From Alphaproteobacteria bacterium (GTDB lineage Bacteria > Pseudomonadota > Alphaproteobacteria > GCA-2731375), in the NCBI GenBank assembly GCA_016776605.1, contig JADHTB010000026.1, forward strand, positions 1 to 51,353: a DNA stretch of 51,353 bases, in the 5' to 3' direction. How positions within the stretch are numbered: position 1 is the first letter of the stretch; each line of letters opens with the position of its first letter. The notes under the pieces were generated by a model, which saw only the letters and a program-made list of their open reading frames with translations, ran no database searches and was not told where the DNA came from. Made by a program: the position numbers and the translations under genes. Positions 51,303 through 51,353 of this stretch are shown in pieces.

Positions 51303-51353
51303 CCCCCACCCGGCCGCCCACGGAATTATGATCAATGGGTGGCCGGGTGGGGG
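51303..51353. repeat. 18-bp GC-rich inverted repeat at the right edge
   Basis: Positions 51303-51320 and 51336-51353 pair over 18 bp with one G-T wobble around a 15-base loop. The left arm contains ACCCGGCC and the right arm GGCCGGGT. It touches the window end, so arms and tail may continue. It could be a terminator for an unseen gene or a repetitive palindrome. Confidence 0.6.

Overview
The window looks like a chromosomal stretch of a GC-rich alphaproteobacterium, possibly near the Rhodospirillales. The basis is codon use, protein similarity, tightly packed operons and a complete sHdr-type sulfur oxidation cluster. No rRNA, tRNA, CRISPR array, prophage or insertion sequence was recognised. 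Function calls rest on motifs and recalled family knowledge, not on searches.

Layout. (1) Positions 1-205 hold short inverted-repeat elements. Positions 206-5114 hold cbtAB (cobalt uptake), a membrane-anchored pentapeptide-repeat protein, an atypical short-chain dehydrogenase, a VOC protein and an APC-like permease. (2) Positions 5202-18152 form a divergent catabolic locus. Leftward are a fused Fe-S/membrane-anchor subunit and a PadB-like molybdopterin oxidoreductase. Rightward are a thiolase-fold protein, a DUF35 partner, a CoA ligase, a UbiD decarboxylase, a ThDP enzyme, an SDR and a flavin hydroxylase. Together they suggest a CoA-dependent route for an aromatic or arylalkanoic acid whose substrate cannot be read from sequence. 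(3) Positions 18323-21321 hold a lysine/alanine-rich histone-like protein, a quinone-oxidoreductase-like dehydrogenase and a Gfo/Idh/MocA protein. (4) Positions 21304-26372 hold an RND pump, its adaptor and a DUF2892 protein, divergent from a SqrR/BigR-like ArsR repressor.

(5) Positions 26566-31895 hold a complete branched-chain-amino-acid/urea-type ABC transporter. It converges on (6) 31908-41353, the sulfur locus. Read leftward this is a GATase-like protein, a DsrE-like protein, sHdrC1, sHdrB1, sHdrA, the sHdr-associated hypothetical, sHdrC2, sHdrB2, a second hypothetical, LbpA, DsrE3A-like and TusA, with a second SqrR/BigR-like regulator divergent at the head. TusA and DsrE proteins would carry sulfane sulfur to the sHdr complex, which oxidises it in the cytoplasm with lipoylated LbpA as cofactor protein. 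The neighbouring ABC importer could bring in an organosulfur substrate (inference).

(7) Positions 41373-51245 are mixed catabolic genes: an epoxide-hydrolase-like protein, an AidB-like acyl-CoA dehydrogenase with one frameshift in a G4A6 run, an isochorismatase-like hydrolase, an N-acyl-D-amino-acid deacylase-like amidohydrolase, a low-complexity protein, a probable ATC-hydrolase-family protein, an acyl-CoA ligase, a SnoaL-like protein and an LLM flavin oxidoreductase.

The main structural surprise is a dispersed 61-bp palindromic element in four copies (2417, 9714, 18243, 25943). Two copies are followed, each after exactly 14 bp, by a second 25-bp palindrome just upstream of a gene start. 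Several proteins lack expected catalytic residues: the GATase-like protein (Cys to Gly), one SDR (Tyr to Val), the thiolase-fold protein and the MocA protein.
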